Shown piece after piece: positions 5,398 to 5,618 of a stretch of DNA of 5,618 nucleotides (its first letter is position 1; every line of letters starts with the position of its first letter). The stretch is from Dehalococcoidia bacterium. GTDB taxonomy: Bacteria; Chloroflexota; Dehalococcoidia; SZUA-161. The notes under the pieces are model-generated. The model did not search any database, was not told where the DNA came from, and worked only from the letters and a program-made list of their open reading frames with translations. The DNA lies in the NCBI GenBank assembly GCA_020344295.1, contig CP070819.1:939648-945265 (forward strand), written 5' to 3'. The translations under genes were made by a program, and so were the position numbers.

Positions 5398-5618
5398 CTC
5401 TCCTCCTCCAGTCCCAGAAGCTGGCTCAGTCCAAATAATGGTTCCTTCGTTTCAACAACCTTTTTTATGGCCAGGATGACACAGGGCATGAAGGCCTCTC
5501 TATTGATCTGGTCGAGGCGTATCCTGAGAGTTTCTCCTGGTGCCCCCAAAATGATCTCCTGATGAGCGAGCATCCCTGGTAGACGCACGCTGTGTAAAGC
5601 AACACCTTCCAGTTCTCC
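5391..5618 (-). CDS. dapB: 4-hydroxy-tetrahydrodipicolinate reductase (DapB), C-terminal 75 residues only
   Basis: The frame is open to the right edge, so the 5' part of the gene, including the nucleotide-binding fold and the catalytic His/Lys region, is outside the window. The visible part (GELEGVALHSVRLPGMLAHQ, then NREAFMPCVILAIKKV and LFGLSQLLGLEE) matches the end of DapB: the S(V/I)R..G..(G/A)H strand, the SR..F..G helix and the short GL..LL tail. DapB reduces the DapA product to tetrahydrodipicolinate with NAD(P)H. In this copy the usual H.A.SR..FA.GA pattern reads LDQINREAFMPCV, a divergent version. Order and overlap with asd support the call more than the short sequence does. Its TAG stop (5391-5393) lies within the first codons of asd, a 7-nt overlap. 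Confidence 0.85.
   Translation of the reverse strand, partial: GELEGVALHSVRLPGMLAHQEIILGAPGETLRIRLDQINREAFMPCVILAIKKVVETKEPLFGLSQLLGLEEERC
5405..5409 (-). promoter_or_regulatory. Ribosome binding site for asd inside dapB
   Basis: GGAGG on the minus strand, within the Glu-rich last codons of dapB and 7 nt before ATG 5397. It supports the longer asd start and coupling of asd translation to dapB. Confidence 0.65.

Overview
The window looks like a chromosomal segment of a mesophilic, GC-balanced bacterium, most likely a Chloroflexota member near the Dehalococcoidia. That placement is inference. It rests on the MiaB N-terminus (YHIWSIGCQMN) and its LPVQAGDD variant motif, on the lysine gene order dapB-asd-dapA, and on fibronectin-III-like repeat proteins of a kind I associate with that group. 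No database search was possible.

Bases 1-1772 (+ strand) hold three tightly packed genes of unknown function. The first is the 3' part of a secreted or surface-type protein with 96-residue FN3-like repeats, a unique beta-rich domain and an amphipathic C-terminal helix. The second is a 201-residue multi-spanning membrane protein whose basic cytosol-type tail carries a duplicated ALKGEFSSD motif. The third is a 52-residue basic, amphipathic small protein with a near-consensus ribosome binding site. Gaps of 7 and 5 nt point to one transcript. This is the least explained part of the window.

Bases 1773-2147 form a short non-coding stretch. It holds a promoter with a perfect 12-bp palindrome in its spacer, a tRNA-Ser(GCU) gene with encoded CCA, an intrinsic terminator, and an extended -10 promoter with a small hairpin leading into the next gene.

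Bases 2148-3422 (+) encode MiaB, the tRNA methylthiotransferase, with both iron-sulfur cysteine sets intact.

Bases 3452-5618 (- strand, convergent with miaB) carry the end of dapB, then asd, then dapA. They read as one translationally linked operon for the aspartate-to-lysine/diaminopimelate pathway: Asd makes aspartate semialdehyde, DapA condenses it with pyruvate, and DapB reduces the product. The asd start overlaps the dapB stop. dapA starts at a TTG codon 20 nt after asd.
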